A stretch of DNA of 64,000 nucleotides from Nonomuraea dietziae (GCF_014195505.1 NZ_JACIBV010000001.1:868001-932000), one strand, 5' to 3'; positions 17,098 through 27,160 are shown, numbered from the stretch's first letter. Translations and numbers: made by a program. Notes: generated by a model not told the origin, from the sequence alone.

Positions 17098-19596
17098 ATG
17101 TCCGGCAACGGGCTTCTTATGTCGGATACGCCATTCGGGTCCTTCTTCGGCGACCCATTCAGAGGGTTCGAACAGCTCAGCGGCCGGGTGTTCGGCGGTA
17201 TGGAGTCCTGGCCTCCCACCCGGCCCAGCGTGCAGCGCGTCGACGTGGGCAGGCTGCTGAGCGAGCCGGCCAGGCAGCTGCTGGCGAGAGCCGTCCAGAT
17301 CGCCGCCGACAGGGGCGCCCCCGACGTCGACGTCCTGGACCTGCTGGCCGCGGCCACCGAGGAGGAGCCGGGCCGGGCCCTGCTGCTGTCGTCCGGCGCC
17401 GACCCCGGCAAGCTGCGCGAGCGCGTCGAGAGCGTGTCCCAGGGCGGGGCGCCGGGCGAGGCGCCCACCACCTTCTCCCCCGCCGCCAAGCGTGCGGTGC
17501 TCGACGCCCAGCGCGTCTCACGCGCCCTCGGCGCCTCCTACATCGGCCCCGAACACCTGCTGCTCGCCCTCGCCGCCAACCCCGACTCCACCGCCGCCCG
17601 CCTGCTGGCCGAGCAGGGCGTCTCCGCCGGCGAACTGCAGACCGCCACCCTCGCCGAGCCCGAGCGCGGCGTCACGCCGAAGGGGGAGACCCCCGCGCTC
17701 GACGAGTACGGCAGAGACCTGACGGAGGAGGCGAGGAAGGGCGGCCTCGACCCCGTCGTCGGCAGGGAGGAGGAGATCGAGCAGGCCATCGAGGTCCTCT
17801 CGCGCCGCACCAAGAACAACCCGGTCCTCATCGGCGAGCCCGGCGTCGGCAAGACCGCCATCGTCGAGGGCATCGCCCAGCGCATCGTCAACGGCAGCGT
17901 GCCCGACACGCTCAAGGACCGCAGGGTGGTCGCGCTCGATCTGACCGGCATGGTGGCGGGGTCGAAGTACAGGGGCGAGTTCGAGGAACGGATCAAGAAG
18001 GTCATCGACGAGGTGCGCCAGCACTCCGACGAGATCGTGGTGTTCATCGACGAGGTGCACACCCTGGTCGGCGCGGGCTCGGCCGAGGGCGGCATGGACG
18101 CGGCCAACATTCTCAAGCCTGCCCTGTCCAGGGGCGAGCTGCACGTCGTCGCGGCCACCACCATCGACGAGTACCGCAAGCACATCGAGAAGGACGCCGC
18201 CCTGGAACGCCGCTTCCAGCCCGTGCTGGTGCCCGAGCCGAGCGTCGAGGACACCGTCGGCATCCTCGCGGGGCTGCGCGACGCCTACGAGGCCCACCAC
18301 CAGGTCCGCATCACCGACGACGCCCTCGACGCGGCCGCGAGCCTGTCGGCCCGCTACATCGCCGACCGCTTCCTGCCCGACAAGGCCATCGACCTGATGG
18401 ACCAGGCCGCCGCCAGGGTGCGGCTGCGCGCCCGCACGCCCGCCGCCGACGTGCGCGAGCTGGAGGAGCGGGTGGCGTCGCTGCGCAGGGAGAAGGACCA
18501 GGCGGTCGCGGGCGACGAGTTCGACAGGGCGAAGGAGCTGACCTCGGAGATCGACAGGCTCAGGCCCGAGCTCGAGAACGCCCGTCACGGCCACGACACC
18601 GTGCCGGAGGTGACCATGGCCGACATCGCCGAGGTGGTCTCGCGGCGCACCGGCATCCCCGTCTCGCAACTCACCGAGCAGGAGCGCGACCGGCTGCTGC
18701 GCCTGGAGCAACACCTGCACGAGCGCGTCATCGGCCAGGACGAGGCTGTCACCGCGGTCGCCGAGGCCGTACGGCGGGCGAGGGCGGGCCTGTCGGACCC
18801 CAACAGGCCGATCGGCAGCTTCCTCTTCCTCGGCCCGACGGGTGTAGGCAAGACCGAGCTGGCCAGGGCTCTGGCCGGAGCGCTGTTCGGCGGCGAGGAC
18901 CACATGGTCCGCATCGACATGAGCGAGTTCGGCGAGCGGCACACCACGGCCAGGCTGGTGGGCGCGCCGCCCGGATACGTCGGCTACGAGGAGGCGGGAC
19001 AGCTGACCGAGGCCGTCCGCCGCCGACCGCACACCGTGGTGCTGCTCGACGAGATCGAGAAGGCGCACCCCGACGTCATGAACCTGCTGCTGCAGATGCT
19101 CGACGACGGCCGCCTCACCGACGGGCAGGGCCGCACGGTCGACTTCACCAACGCCATCGTGATCATGACGAGCAACCTCGGCGCCCAGCTCATCCTGCAT
19201 GGCGGCGACGACGTCGAGGAGCGGCTCATGGACCTGCTGAAGTCGACGCTCAAGCCTGAGCTGCTCAACCGCATCGACGAGACGATCATCTTCACGCGCC
19301 TGGCCGGCGAGCAGCTGCGCCAGATCGTGGACCTGCTGCTGGAGAAGACCAGGCAGCGGCTGCGCGGCCAGGGCATCGAGCTGAGCGTCAGCGACCAGGC
19401 CAAGGACTGGCTGGCCGAGCACGGCTACCAGCCCGAGTTCGGGGCGCGGCCGCTGCGCCGTACCGTGCAACGCGAGCTGGACAACCGGCTGTCGTCGCTG
19501 CTGCTGGGCGGCCAGGCGAAGGAGGGCGACACCGTGGAGGTGGACGTGAGCGGCGGCGGCCTCGAGGTGAAGGTGGCCGCCGCCCAGGCGGCCTAG
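17098..19596 (+). CDS. Clp/Hsp100 AAA+ ATPase (ClpC-like length, no ClpP-docking loop seen)
   Basis: About 832 residues. An N-terminal Gly/Phe-rich tail ([12 protein letters not shown]) precedes two Clp N repeats (~residues 60-190). The first AAA module has GEPGVGKT and VVFIDEVH. A short middle coiled segment follows (~45 residues around '[24 protein letters not shown]'), then the second AAA module with [19 protein letters not shown] and an arginine finger in NRIDE. The middle domain is too short for a ClpB disaggregase. The loop after '[11 protein letters not shown]', where ClpA/C/X carry the [ILV]GF tripeptide for ClpP docking, is only ~10 residues and lacks it. It may be a stand-alone unfoldase or remodelling factor. 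The stop shares a CTAG with the convergent gene. Confidence 0.9.
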   Translation: MSGNGLLMSDTPFGSFFGDPFRGFEQLSGRVFGGMESWPPTRPSVQRVDVGRLLSEPARQLLARAVQIAADRGAPDVDVLDLLAAATEEEPGRALLLSSGADPGKLRERVESVSQGGAPGEAPTTFSPAAKRAVLDAQRVSRALGASYIGPEHLLLALAANPDSTAARLLAEQGVSAGELQTATLAEPERGVTPKGETPALDEYGRDLTEEARKGGLDPVVGREEEIEQAIEVLSRRTKNNPVLIGEPGVGKTAIVEGIAQRIVNGSVPDTLKDRRVVALDLTGMVAGSKYRGEFEERIKKVIDEVRQHSDEIVVFIDEVHTLVGAGSAEGGMDAANILKPALSRGELHVVAATTIDEYRKHIEKDAALERRFQPVLVPEPSVEDTVGILAGLRDAYEAHHQVRITDDALDAAASLSARYIADRFLPDKAIDLMDQAAARVRLRARTPAADVRELEERVASLRREKDQAVAGDEFDRAKELTSEIDRLRPELENARHGHDTVPEVTMADIAEVVSRRTGIPVSQLTEQERDRLLRLEQHLHERVIGQDEAVTAVAEAVRRARAGLSDPNRPIGSFLFLGPTGVGKTELARALAGALFGGEDHMVRIDMSEFGERHTTARLVGAPPGYVGYEEAGQLTEAVRRRPHTVVLLDEIEKAHPDVMNLLLQMLDDGRLTDGQGRTVDFTNAIVIMTSNLGAQLILHGGDDVEERLMDLLKSTLKPELLNRIDETIIFTRLAGEQLRQIVDLLLEKTRQRLRGQGIELSVSDQAKDWLAEHGYQPEFGARPLRRTVQRELDNRLSSLLLGGQAKEGDTVEVDVSGGGLEVKVAAAQAA

Positions 19597-20624
19597 CGGC
19601 GGCGCAGCCTCGCGTCGGTCAGCGCGGGCGGCTGCCAGCCGCTGTCGCCCGCGTTCAGCGTGACGCCGGGCGGGACGATCTCGTCGATCCTGTCGAGCAC
19701 GTCGTCGCTCAGCTTCACCTCGTCGGCGCCGAGCTGACCCTCCAGGTGCTCCATGGTCCTCGGTCCGATGATGGCCGAGCTCACCCCTGGATGCCGCAGG
19801 GTGAAGGCCAGGGCCAGGTGGATCAGCGTCAGCCCCGCTTCCTCAGCCAGCACCGCGAGCTGTTCCACGACCTCCAGCTTGCGCTGGTTGGCCGGCAGCG
19901 ACAGGTCGTAGCGCTCGGGGATGCGCGCGGCCCTGCGCGACTGCGGCGTCTCGGCGCCCTGGCGATAGCGTCCCGACAGCCAGCCGCCCGCCAGCGGGCT
20001 CCACACGATGGCGCCCATGCCGTACTTCTGGACCACGGGCAGCACGTCGGCCTCGATGCCGCGCACCAGCAGGGAGTACGGCGGCTGCTCGCACACGAAC
20101 CGCTCGAGGCCGCGCCGCTCGGCCGCCCAGTGCGCCTCGACCAGCTGGTGGGCGGGGAAGGTGGAGCTGCCGACGTAGCGGACCTTGCCCTGCCGTACGA
20201 GGTCGGTCAGCGCGCCGAGCGTCTCCTCGATGTCGGTGTCGGGGTCGGGCCTGTGGATCTGGTAGAGGTCGATCCAGTCGGTGCCCAGGCGGCGCAGGCT
20301 GTCCTCGACGGCCTGGAAGATCCAGCGCCTGGAGTTGCCGCGCTGGTTGGGTCCCTCCCCCATCACGCCGTGCACCTTGGTGGCCAGCACCACCTCCTCG
20401 CGCCTGCCCGACTTGGCCAGGGCCCCGCCGACGATCTCCTCCGACTCCCCCTGGGAGTAGACGTCGGCGGTGTCGATGAAGTTGACGCCCGAGTCGAGGG
20501 CGCGCTCGATGATCCTGGTGGACTCCTCCACGGAATGCTCGCCCCATCCGCCGAACATCATGGCGCCGAGGCAGAGCGGACTGACCTTGAGACCGGTTCT
20601 TCCGAGTGCGCGGTATTCAGTCAC
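19593..20624 (-). CDS. Aldo/keto reductase
   Basis: 343 residues, TIM barrel. The catalytic tetrad is visible: Asp in NFIDTADVY with the Tyr four residues later, Lys in ATKVHG, and His in YQIHRPD. The C-terminal 'SAIIGPRTMEHLEGQLGA' binds the NADP phosphate. This is the AKR11/12-like 'general stress protein 69' type common in actinomycetes; the substrate is unknown. The start is GTG 20624 after a GAGA stretch. The gene follows the NAD(P)-binding gene by 5 bases, so they form an operon. Confidence 0.9.
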   Translation of the reverse strand: MTEYRALGRTGLKVSPLCLGAMMFGGWGEHSVEESTRIIERALDSGVNFIDTADVYSQGESEEIVGGALAKSGRREEVVLATKVHGVMGEGPNQRGNSRRWIFQAVEDSLRRLGTDWIDLYQIHRPDPDTDIEETLGALTDLVRQGKVRYVGSSTFPAHQLVEAHWAAERRGLERFVCEQPPYSLLVRGIEADVLPVVQKYGMGAIVWSPLAGGWLSGRYRQGAETPQSRRAARIPERYDLSLPANQRKLEVVEQLAVLAEEAGLTLIHLALAFTLRHPGVSSAIIGPRTMEHLEGQLGADEVKLSDDVLDRIDEIVPPGVTLNAGDSGWQPPALTDARLRRR

Positions 20625-20629
20625 ATCTC

Positions 20630-21283
20630 TCAGAGTGCCTGAACCGCCCTGTCGAGGGGCACGTCGCCCTCCACCAGCTCCAGCGTCATGCCGGCGGTGC
20701 GGGGCGCGTCGAGCAGCGCCACCACCACCGCGGCCACGTCGTCGCGCGCCACCTTGCCCCTGGGCACCGGCGACGGCGCGAGCAGGACCCCGCCCGCGCC
20801 CGGCTCGTCGGTCAGGCCGCCGGGCCGCAGGATCGTCCAGTCGAGGTCGCGGCCGCGCAGGTCGTCCTCCGCCGCGGTCTTGGCGGCGATGTAGGCCGCC
20901 CACACCTCGTCGGTGCCAGGGCGCGGCGGGGCGCCCGCGCCCATCGAGGAGATCTGCACGAACCTGCGCACGCCCGCGCGCTCGGCGGCCTCGGCCAGCA
21001 GCACGGAGGCCCCCCTGTCGACGGTGTCCTTGCGGGCCGCCCCGCTGCCGGGACCCGCTCCCGCCGCGAAGACGACCGCGTCGGCGCCGTCGAGGAGCTT
21101 GGCCACCTGCTCGGCCGAGGCGCTCTCCAGGTCGCAGACGACGGCCTGGCCGCCCGCCGACTCCACGTCGGCCCGGTGATCGGGGTTGCGGACCAGCCCC
21201 ACGGCCTGGTCCCCCCGCTCGGCCAGCCTGCGCTCCAGCAGAAGCGCGATCTTCCCGTGTCCACCAGCGATCAGCACACGCAT
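20630..21283 (-). CDS. NAD(P)H-binding atypical SDR (NmrA-like)
   Basis: 217 residues with an N-terminal GGHGKIALLLERRL dinucleotide site, VRNPDH after strand 2, 'VVFAAGAGPGSG' and 'YIAAKTAAEDDLRGRDLDWTILRPGGL', the hallmarks of SDR_a5-type proteins. These bind NAD(P)H and act as reductases or redox sensors. It is the first gene of a two-gene operon with the aldo/keto reductase, which makes a joint role in carbonyl or redox stress plausible. Confidence 0.85.
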   Translation of the reverse strand: MRVLIAGGHGKIALLLERRLAERGDQAVGLVRNPDHRADVESAGGQAVVCDLESASAEQVAKLLDGADAVVFAAGAGPGSGAARKDTVDRGASVLLAEAAERAGVRRFVQISSMGAGAPPRPGTDEVWAAYIAAKTAAEDDLRGRDLDWTILRPGGLTDEPGAGGVLLAPSPVPRGKVARDDVAAVVVALLDAPRTAGMTLELVEGDVPLDRAVQAL

Positions 21284-21382
21284 GGCTCCAGCGTTTCACA
21301 CGGGGAAGGCATGCGTTTCACCCGGTCACCTCATGACAGCGCGCATCTGGGACCCGCGAGCGACCTCCCGCACGCTGAAGCC

Positions 21383-21817
21383 ATGACAAAGACAGCCGCA
21401 CTCCGCTTCGCCTGGCACTTCGGCGAGATGCTCGTCGCGATGATCCTCGGCATGGTGCTGCTCGGCCCCGTGTGGGACGCGCTCACCTCCTGGCTCGGCC
21501 TCGCGGCCCTGTTCGCCAGGACCGACGTCGCGGTCATGGTCATGGCCGCCGACATGACCGTCGCCATGACGATCTGGATGCGCTACCGGGGCCACTCCTG
21601 GGCCCCGGTCGCCGAGATGGGCGCGGCGATGTTCGTGCCGTTCCTGCTGCTCCTTCCGCCCCACTGGCTCGGCGCGCTGTCGGGAGAGGTCGTGATGATC
21701 GCCGGGCACGTCCTGATGCTGCCCGCCATGCTGGCCGCGATGCTGTGGCGCAGGGACGAGTACACGCGCGGTCACAAGGACCACGCGAGCCCGCCCGCCG
21801 TCGGCCGCCCGAGGTGA
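21383..21817 (+). CDS. Small integral membrane protein, function unknown
   Basis: 144 residues with four hydrophobic segments (about 9-30, 48-65, 76-93 and 101-120). It has many Met residues in the segments (MLVAMILGM, VMVMAADMTVAMTIWM) and a charged C-terminal tail with several His. ATG 21383 has only a weak ribosome site; longer in-frame extensions overlap the divergent gene and are not supported. I do not recognise the family. Confidence 0.6.
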   Translation: MTKTAALRFAWHFGEMLVAMILGMVLLGPVWDALTSWLGLAALFARTDVAVMVMAADMTVAMTIWMRYRGHSWAPVAEMGAAMFVPFLLLLPPHWLGALSGEVVMIAGHVLMLPAMLAAMLWRRDEYTRGHKDHASPPAVGRPR

Positions 21818-21835
21818 CCTGACCACAATGGAGCA

Positions 21836-22525
21836 ATGGACTACACCGCACCACCGGGGCCCGCCTTCCTGTTCGACCTCGACGGCACCCTAATCGACAG
21901 CGTCTACCAGCACGTCATCGCCTGGCGCAGCGCCCTGTCCGGCATGGGGGTCGACCTGTCGGTGTGGCGGATCCACCGCAGGATCGGCATGAGCGGCGGC
22001 CTGTTCGTCACCGCCCTGCTCAGGGAGACCGGCCTCAGCCTCACCCAGCAGCAGATCGACGACCTGCAGCAGGCGCACGCCGCCGCCTACCTGGATCAGA
22101 TCGACACGGTGCGGCCGCTGCCGGGCGCCATCGAGCTGCTGCGCGAGCTGACCCAGCGCCAGGTCCCCTGGGCCATCGCCACCAGCGGATACGCCAAGAC
22201 CGCCCGCAGGGCGCTGGGCATGCTGAAGCTCCCTGACGACACCCCCATGGTCACCCGCGACCTGGTACGGCGCGCCAAGCCAGACCCCGACCTGTTCCTG
22301 GCCGGAGCCGCCCTGCTCGGCGTCGACCCCCGCCACGCCATGGTCGTCGGCGACAGCGTCTGGGACCTGCTGGCCGCCAGAAGGGCGGGCGCGCTCGGCA
22401 TCGGCCTGCAGTCCGGCGGGTACGGCAGGGACGAACTCGAACGCTCGGGCGCCTTCCGCGTCTACGCCGATCCGGCCGACATGCTCAGCAGGCTCGACGA
22501 GCTGGGCGTGCGTCTGGGGGAATAA
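21836..22525 (+). CDS. HAD-superfamily phosphatase (phosphoglycolate/beta-phosphoglucomutase-like)
   Basis: 229 residues. HAD motif I FDLDGTLIDS, motif II ATSGY, motif III Lys in RRAKPDPDLF, motif IV VVGDSVWDL. A helical cap (~residues 25-90) of type C1 is present. Enzymes of this group remove phosphate from small phosphorylated metabolites. A GGAG lies ahead of ATG 21836, 18 bases after the membrane-protein stop; the next gene, 6-phosphogluconate dehydrogenase, follows after 82 bases with its own ribosome site. Confidence 0.88.
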   Translation: MDYTAPPGPAFLFDLDGTLIDSVYQHVIAWRSALSGMGVDLSVWRIHRRIGMSGGLFVTALLRETGLSLTQQQIDDLQQAHAAAYLDQIDTVRPLPGAIELLRELTQRQVPWAIATSGYAKTARRALGMLKLPDDTPMVTRDLVRRAKPDPDLFLAGAALLGVDPRHAMVVGDSVWDLLAARRAGALGIGLQSGGYGRDELERSGAFRVYADPADMLSRLDELGVRLGE

Positions 22526-22607
22526 CCGCGGGGCGCCGAACCGATCTGGTGAGGGACGCGTATCTTCCCGCGAACACCTCGCGCGTTCGTGCGAAACAGG
22601 AGCTGAC

Positions 22608-24032
22608 ATGGATCTGGCAGACATCGGCGTGACGGGGCTGGCCACGATGGGCCGCAACCTTGCCCGCAACTTCGCCCGCAACGGCTACGCGGTCGCGGTG
22701 CACAACCGCTCGCACAGCCGTACGGAGGCGCTGGTCAAGGAGTTCGGCGGCGAGGGCACCTTCCTGCCGTCGGAGGACGTGGCCGACTTCGTCGCCTCGC
22801 TCAAACGGCCCCGCCGAGCGATCATCATGGTGAAGGCCGGCGCGGGCACCGACGCGGTCATCGACCAGTTGGCCGACCTGATGGAGCCGGGCGACATGAT
22901 CGTCGACGGCGGCAACGCCCACTTCGAGGACACCAGGCGCAGGGAGGCGGCGCTGCGCGAGCGCGGCATCCACTTCGTCGGCACCGGCATCTCGGGCGGC
23001 GAGGAGGGCGCGCTGCTCGGCCCGAGCATCATGCCGGGCGGCTCCCGTGAGTCCTACGAGGCGCTCGGCCCCATGCTGGAGAGCATCGCGGCCCAGGTCG
23101 ACGGTGTCCCCTGCGCGACCTACGTCGGGCCTGACGGCGCGGGCCACTTCGTCAAGATGGTGCACAACGGCATCGAGTACTCCGACATGCAGCTCATCGC
23201 CGAGTCCTACGACCTGCTGCGCCAGGCCCTCGGTGCCACGCCTGCCGAGCTGGCCCAGGTCTTCAGGGAGTGGAACCAGGGCGACCTGGAGTCGTACCTG
23301 ATCGAGATCACCGCCGAGGTGCTCGACCAGGTCGACGCCGAGACGGGCCGCCCGTTCGTGGACGTCGTGGTCGACCGGGCCGAGCAGAAGGGCACCGGCC
23401 GCTGGACCGTCCAGAGCGCGCTCGAACTGGGCGTCCCCGTCACCGGCATCGCCGAGGCGGTCTTCGCCCGCGCCCTGTCGGGCCATCCCGCCCAGCGCGA
23501 GGCCGCTCGGGGGCTCGAAGGCCCCTCGCTGTCGGGCGTCGCTGGCAAGGAGCTGGTCGAGGACGTGCGGCAGGCGCTGTACGCCTCCAAGATCGTGGCC
23601 TACGCCCAGGGCTTCGACCAGATCGCCGCCGCTTCCAAGGAGTACGGCTGGGACGTCGACCTCGGCGCGATGGCCACGATCTGGCGGGGCGGCTGCATCA
23701 TCAGGGCGCGTTTCCTCGACAGGATCCGCGCCGCCTACGACGCCGACCCCACGCTGGCCACGCTGCTGGCCGACGAGGGCTTCGCGGGGGCGCTCGCGGC
23801 CGCGCAGGAGGCGTGGCGGCGGGTGGTGACCACGGCGGTGAGGATCGGGGTGCCGACCCCCGGCTTCTCCTCCGCGCTGGCCTACTACGACGGGCTGCGC
23901 AGGGACAGGCTGCCGGCGGCGCTGGTGCAGGGGCTGCGCGACTATTTCGGGGCGCACACCTACCAGCGGGTGGACAAGGAGGGCGCCTTCCACGTCGACT
24001 GGTCGGGCGACAGGGTCGAGCACACCGCGTGA
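22608..24032 (+). CDS. gnd: 6-phosphogluconate dehydrogenase, decarboxylating
   Basis: 474 residues, the full length of the long (NADP-type) family. The coenzyme site is GLATMGRNLARN with HNRSHSRT after strand 2. The substrate and catalytic parts are IVDGGNAHFEDT, GTGISGGEEGAL (signature), and VKMVHNGIEYSDMQ with the catalytic Lys. 'GTGRWTVQSALELGVP' and a C-terminal HTYQRVDKEG complete the family pattern. It oxidises 6-phosphogluconate to ribulose-5-phosphate, CO2 and NADPH in the pentose phosphate pathway. An AGGAG precedes ATG 22608; a strong hairpin follows the stop. Confidence 0.96.
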   Translation: MDLADIGVTGLATMGRNLARNFARNGYAVAVHNRSHSRTEALVKEFGGEGTFLPSEDVADFVASLKRPRRAIIMVKAGAGTDAVIDQLADLMEPGDMIVDGGNAHFEDTRRREAALRERGIHFVGTGISGGEEGALLGPSIMPGGSRESYEALGPMLESIAAQVDGVPCATYVGPDGAGHFVKMVHNGIEYSDMQLIAESYDLLRQALGATPAELAQVFREWNQGDLESYLIEITAEVLDQVDAETGRPFVDVVVDRAEQKGTGRWTVQSALELGVPVTGIAEAVFARALSGHPAQREAARGLEGPSLSGVAGKELVEDVRQALYASKIVAYAQGFDQIAAASKEYGWDVDLGAMATIWRGGCIIRARFLDRIRAAYDADPTLATLLADEGFAGALAAAQEAWRRVVTTAVRIGVPTPGFSSALAYYDGLRRDRLPAALVQGLRDYFGAHTYQRVDKEGAFHVDWSGDRVEHTA

Positions 24033-24378
24033 GCGCCTTTACATTGTAGATTTTTCTGGAGCGCCGGGGATTTTACCCAATTCCCGGCGCTCCGGCGTCT
24101 TCCCATGCGTCTAACCGTGGACAGCTGACCTGCTAGGTCCTGGTTTCTCACCGTCTCGGCCGAAAGGACAACCGCGCCCCATCTGACGTCAAGAGGCCCG
24201 TGACGGGGTACGGGCCTGATGTGACGGCCGGACCGAAGTCCTGCTGGAGTGGCGTGCATGGACAGAGGGTCACCGGTGACTACGGTGGGCTGTCGGAGGC
24301 TTGCCGTACAGCGGCGGGCAGGTGAACGTCGGGTGAGCACGCTCACCCGCGGGCACGGCTGCGACGGAAGATGGGTGG
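24033..24378. other. Intergenic region after gnd: two hairpins, no gene
   Basis: 346 bases. It starts with the least GC-rich stretch of this part (around 24040-24080) and the gnd terminator. A second perfect repeat, AGGCCCGT (24194-24201) and ACGGGCCT (24210-24217), has an 8-base loop. The rest probably holds the promoter of the sialidase-like gene, but I cannot point to clear boxes. The short frames here show no coding pattern. Confidence 0.5.
24058..24093 (+). terminator. Terminator hairpin after gnd
   Basis: A perfect 11-bp stem, GGAGCGCCGGG and CCCGGCGCTCC, with a 14-base AT-rich loop, starting 25 bases after the gnd stop. Confidence 0.75.
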
Positions 24379-26352
24379 GTGAAGTGGCCCGAAGCGGATG
24401 TGGTGGGGCCGTGCGTGAGCGAGCCGGTGACGGTCTTCGCCACGGCGGACAGACGTGCGGACGGAGAGCTGGCGCACGAGGGCAACAGGGTTCCGGACAT
24501 CGCGGTGCTCGATCAGGACACGCTGGTGGTCGGCTGGAGGTCGGGGGTGGCCGACCCCATGGACGCCACACCCGCCGACCAGGGTTCGATCGGCTTCGCC
24601 CGCTCGGCCGACGGCGGGCGCACCTGGACCACGGGGACGCTGGCGGCGGCGACGGACACGCACCGCTACCACTACGTGATCTTCCTCAACGACTCCGGTG
24701 TGCTTTACGCCCTGCTGGGACGTATCACGATCAGCGACGATCGCGACAGCGCGGGCAACGTCGACGGCTTTCCTGTCAGGATGGTCGCCAAGCGCAGCGC
24801 CGACGCGGGTGTGACATGGGAGGACTTTCCCCTCACGGTCGAGGTGCCGGACAACGGCAGGGGTGTCGTCGTGGCCGGCAAGCCGATCAGGCACGAGGGT
24901 GTGTGGCTGCTGCCGTTCTGGCGGCAGACGGGGAGCGGCACCAGGGCCGGGGTGCTGCGATCGACGGACCTGCGGACGTGGCGCTCGGGCCGGCCGGCCG
25001 AGCCCCCGCGGGGAATCGGGGTGGAGGAGCCTCAGGTGGCGCCCGCCCAGGAGGGTGGCCTGGTGATGGTGGCCAGGGCGCTCGACCTGCGGGGCGGCTC
25101 GTCGCCGGAGGCCAGGGACGCGAGGTACCGCGCCCACGCGGCGCACGCGGCGGTGTCGAGGAGCGCGGACGGGGGACTCACCTGGGAACCGATGTCCCTG
25201 GACCCCCAGCTCCCGAATTATTACGTCAAGGGGTTCTTCACCACGGATGCCGAGGGGCGGTATCTCACGATCTACAACACCTTGGCGGGCCCTTTCAGGG
25301 GTGAGAGGCCCGAGCAGTACCGGGAGGTACTGCACTACAAGGTGAAGCCGCAGGGCCGCCCGTGGGGGCCCGGACGGCTGTTCGCCGACGGGACCAGGCT
25401 GACCAGGGGCGCGGCGCGAGGCTGGGACGTCTACGCCAGCGCGCAGGAGTACGCGCCGGGCCGCTTCTTCGTCGTGTGGGAACACAACCAGATCGCGATC
25501 AGGGTCGCCAGGCTCGACCTGACCCGCGCCTTCACCGGTGTCCGGCTGTCCGGCCCCGGCTCGGCGCCACAGGCCCCGCCCGCCGGGTTCGTGGCCACCG
25601 TGGAGGGCGACGACTTCGAGTTCACCATCGCCGGCCGGATGACCCTCGCGGTGGGAGCGGGCGGCGTGTCGCTGGACGGGCGCGCCGTCCTGGAGCCCGG
25701 AGGGACGCGCTGGCGGGTGGTGGCCGACCGGCGCGGCGAGGCCGGTCTGTGGCGCGACCTCACCGACACCGGCCTGCGCTGGCGCCTCCCGCCCGGGCCC
25801 GACCTCGGCGAGGTCACCCTGACGGGACGTGCCACGGTCGAGGTCACCGACAACCTCGCGGGACTGCCGTGGGCGGGCTGGACGCTGTCGGGCAGCCGCG
25901 TCACCGACGGCAGGCTCGACCTGCGCGGCTCGGCCACCGTCCCGCTGGAGATCGCCGAGTCGTGCGACTTCACGGTGGAGTTCAGTGGCAGGGTCGTCGA
26001 CGACAGCGCCCTCGACCCGGTCACCGGTCTCGGCGTCAGCCTCGGCACCAAGGTCGCCAACGGCGCCCGCAGGCTCATGATGACCGTCCAGAAGGGAGAG
26101 GTCTGGGCGATGCCCAAGGGCTCCTCACGATGGGAACGCGTGCACAGGGGCCGCGCGGGGCTCTGGCGGGTCAGCGTCGACAGCGCGGGGGTGGCCAGGC
26201 TGTTCGCCGACGGCGCCGACACCGGCGCGAGGTGGGTGGTTCAGGACAGCCGCGAGCGCCCGCAGGCCACCCACTGGGTGAGCGCGACGGCAGGCGGCAA
26301 CACCGCCGCCGCCCTCCTCGACTGGACCCTGGTCACCGCAACGCTCGGCTAG
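24379..26352 (+). CDS. Sialidase-like BNR-repeat protein
   Basis: 657 residues. Residues 1-400 form a six-bladed propeller of the sialidase type with Asp-box (BNR) repeats SADGGRTW, SADAGVTW and SADGGLTW, and 'NRVPDIAVLDQDTLVVGW' in place of the Arg-containing RIP motif. Residues ~410-657 look like two beta-sandwich (LamG-like) modules. There is no convincing signal peptide, unlike most secreted sialidases, so location is uncertain. It may be an exo-sialidase or another glycosidase; I could not identify all catalytic residues. GTG 24379 is the first in-frame start. The 3' end overlaps the convergent thioesterase gene by 20 bases. Confidence 0.75.
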   Translation: MKWPEADVVGPCVSEPVTVFATADRRADGELAHEGNRVPDIAVLDQDTLVVGWRSGVADPMDATPADQGSIGFARSADGGRTWTTGTLAAATDTHRYHYVIFLNDSGVLYALLGRITISDDRDSAGNVDGFPVRMVAKRSADAGVTWEDFPLTVEVPDNGRGVVVAGKPIRHEGVWLLPFWRQTGSGTRAGVLRSTDLRTWRSGRPAEPPRGIGVEEPQVAPAQEGGLVMVARALDLRGGSSPEARDARYRAHAAHAAVSRSADGGLTWEPMSLDPQLPNYYVKGFFTTDAEGRYLTIYNTLAGPFRGERPEQYREVLHYKVKPQGRPWGPGRLFADGTRLTRGAARGWDVYASAQEYAPGRFFVVWEHNQIAIRVARLDLTRAFTGVRLSGPGSAPQAPPAGFVATVEGDDFEFTIAGRMTLAVGAGGVSLDGRAVLEPGGTRWRVVADRRGEAGLWRDLTDTGLRWRLPPGPDLGEVTLTGRATVEVTDNLAGLPWAGWTLSGSRVTDGRLDLRGSATVPLEIAESCDFTVEFSGRVVDDSALDPVTGLGVSLGTKVANGARRLMMTVQKGEVWAMPKGSSRWERVHRGRAGLWRVSVDSAGVARLFADGADTGARWVVQDSRERPQATHWVSATAGGNTAAALLDWTLVTATLG

Positions 26353-27109
26353 GAGGGTTGGCCACCGCCGTCACCGTCACGTACCCGATCGGTCCCTGCG
26401 CGTCGTGCATGACGCACTGCCCGAGCGCCACCCCTTCGTTGCCGAGGTGGCCGATGGTCTCCAGCCCGAGTTCGGGACTGCGCGGCAGGCGGCTGAGGGT
26501 GAGGGTGTAGTCGGCGTTGATGTAGTGCAGGCCCTCGGTGCCGACGTTGCTGAGCGGGCTGGCGAAGTCGGCGGCCAGCGCGGCCAGCGTGAACGGCGAG
26601 ACCTCCTCGCCCTCGACCAGCGGGCGGACCTCCCTGACCCATGCCCTGTGCGGACCCGGCCGCTCGCCCCAGCCGGTGAGCTGCCACAGCTCGAACGGCA
26701 GCGGCGGCCCTCCTGGCGGCGGCGGGCCCTGCGGCAGCGGCTCCTCCCACGCCCTGGTGTGGGTCAGCGCCCCGGGGGGCTGCTCGCCGTTGCGCAGCAG
26801 GACGGCGCTGGCCCTGGCGACCTGGCCCTGCTCGGTCGAGAGGACGGCGTCGGCGACCCTGATCCTGCGGCCGTCCCTGACCCTGACGGCCTCCACCGTC
26901 AGCGGGAGCAGCGGGCTGTTGCGGAACAGGTCGACGGTCAGCCTCGCGAAGTGCAACCCCTCCTCGCCGTGCTCGGCCTCGATGGCCCTGGCGGCCAGGC
27001 CGCCGAGCAGGCGGCCGTGCAGCATGTCGACGGCCCAGGGGCTGTGCGCGTGCGGCGCGGGGACGTACTCGCCTTTGGTGAGGGCGAAGAACGCCCCGAG
27101 ATTATCCAC
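26333..27109 (-). CDS. Acyl-CoA thioesterase-like double hot-dog protein
   Basis: About 258 residues of two hot-dog domains in the TesB/4HBT_3 style: 'AHSPWAVDMLHGRLLGGLAARAIE', 'RLTVDLFRNSPLLPLTVEAVRVRDGRRIRVADAVL' and, in the second half, 'PLSNVGTEGLHYINADYTLTLSRLPRSPELGLE'. Such proteins hydrolyse acyl-CoA thioesters or act as substrate-binding relatives. GTG 27109 is chosen because a -10-like TAGAAT (27118-27123, minus strand) lies eight bases upstream, so the message would be leaderless. It is divergent from the AfsR-like regulator gene. Confidence 0.75.
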   Translation of the reverse strand: MDNLGAFFALTKGEYVPAPHAHSPWAVDMLHGRLLGGLAARAIEAEHGEEGLHFARLTVDLFRNSPLLPLTVEAVRVRDGRRIRVADAVLSTEQGQVARASAVLLRNGEQPPGALTHTRAWEEPLPQGPPPPGGPPLPFELWQLTGWGERPGPHRAWVREVRPLVEGEEVSPFTLAALAADFASPLSNVGTEGLHYINADYTLTLSRLPRSPELGLETIGHLGNEGVALGQCVMHDAQGPIGYVTVTAVANPPSRALR

Positions 27110-27117
27110 AGAATGTG

Positions 27118-27123
27118 ATTCTA
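27118..27123 (-). promoter_or_regulatory. -10 box for the thioesterase-like gene
   Basis: TAGAAT on the minus strand, eight bases upstream of GTG 27109, inside the ~50-bp divergent gap to the AfsR-like gene. Confidence 0.5.
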
Positions 27124-27160
27124 AAACGTCGGCGGGGCGAGAGGTGGCGACAATCGAGGT

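Noticed and set aside
17160..17175. GGTTCGAA word as a tRNA T-loop
   Set aside because: Lies inside the Clp coding frame with no cloverleaf around it.
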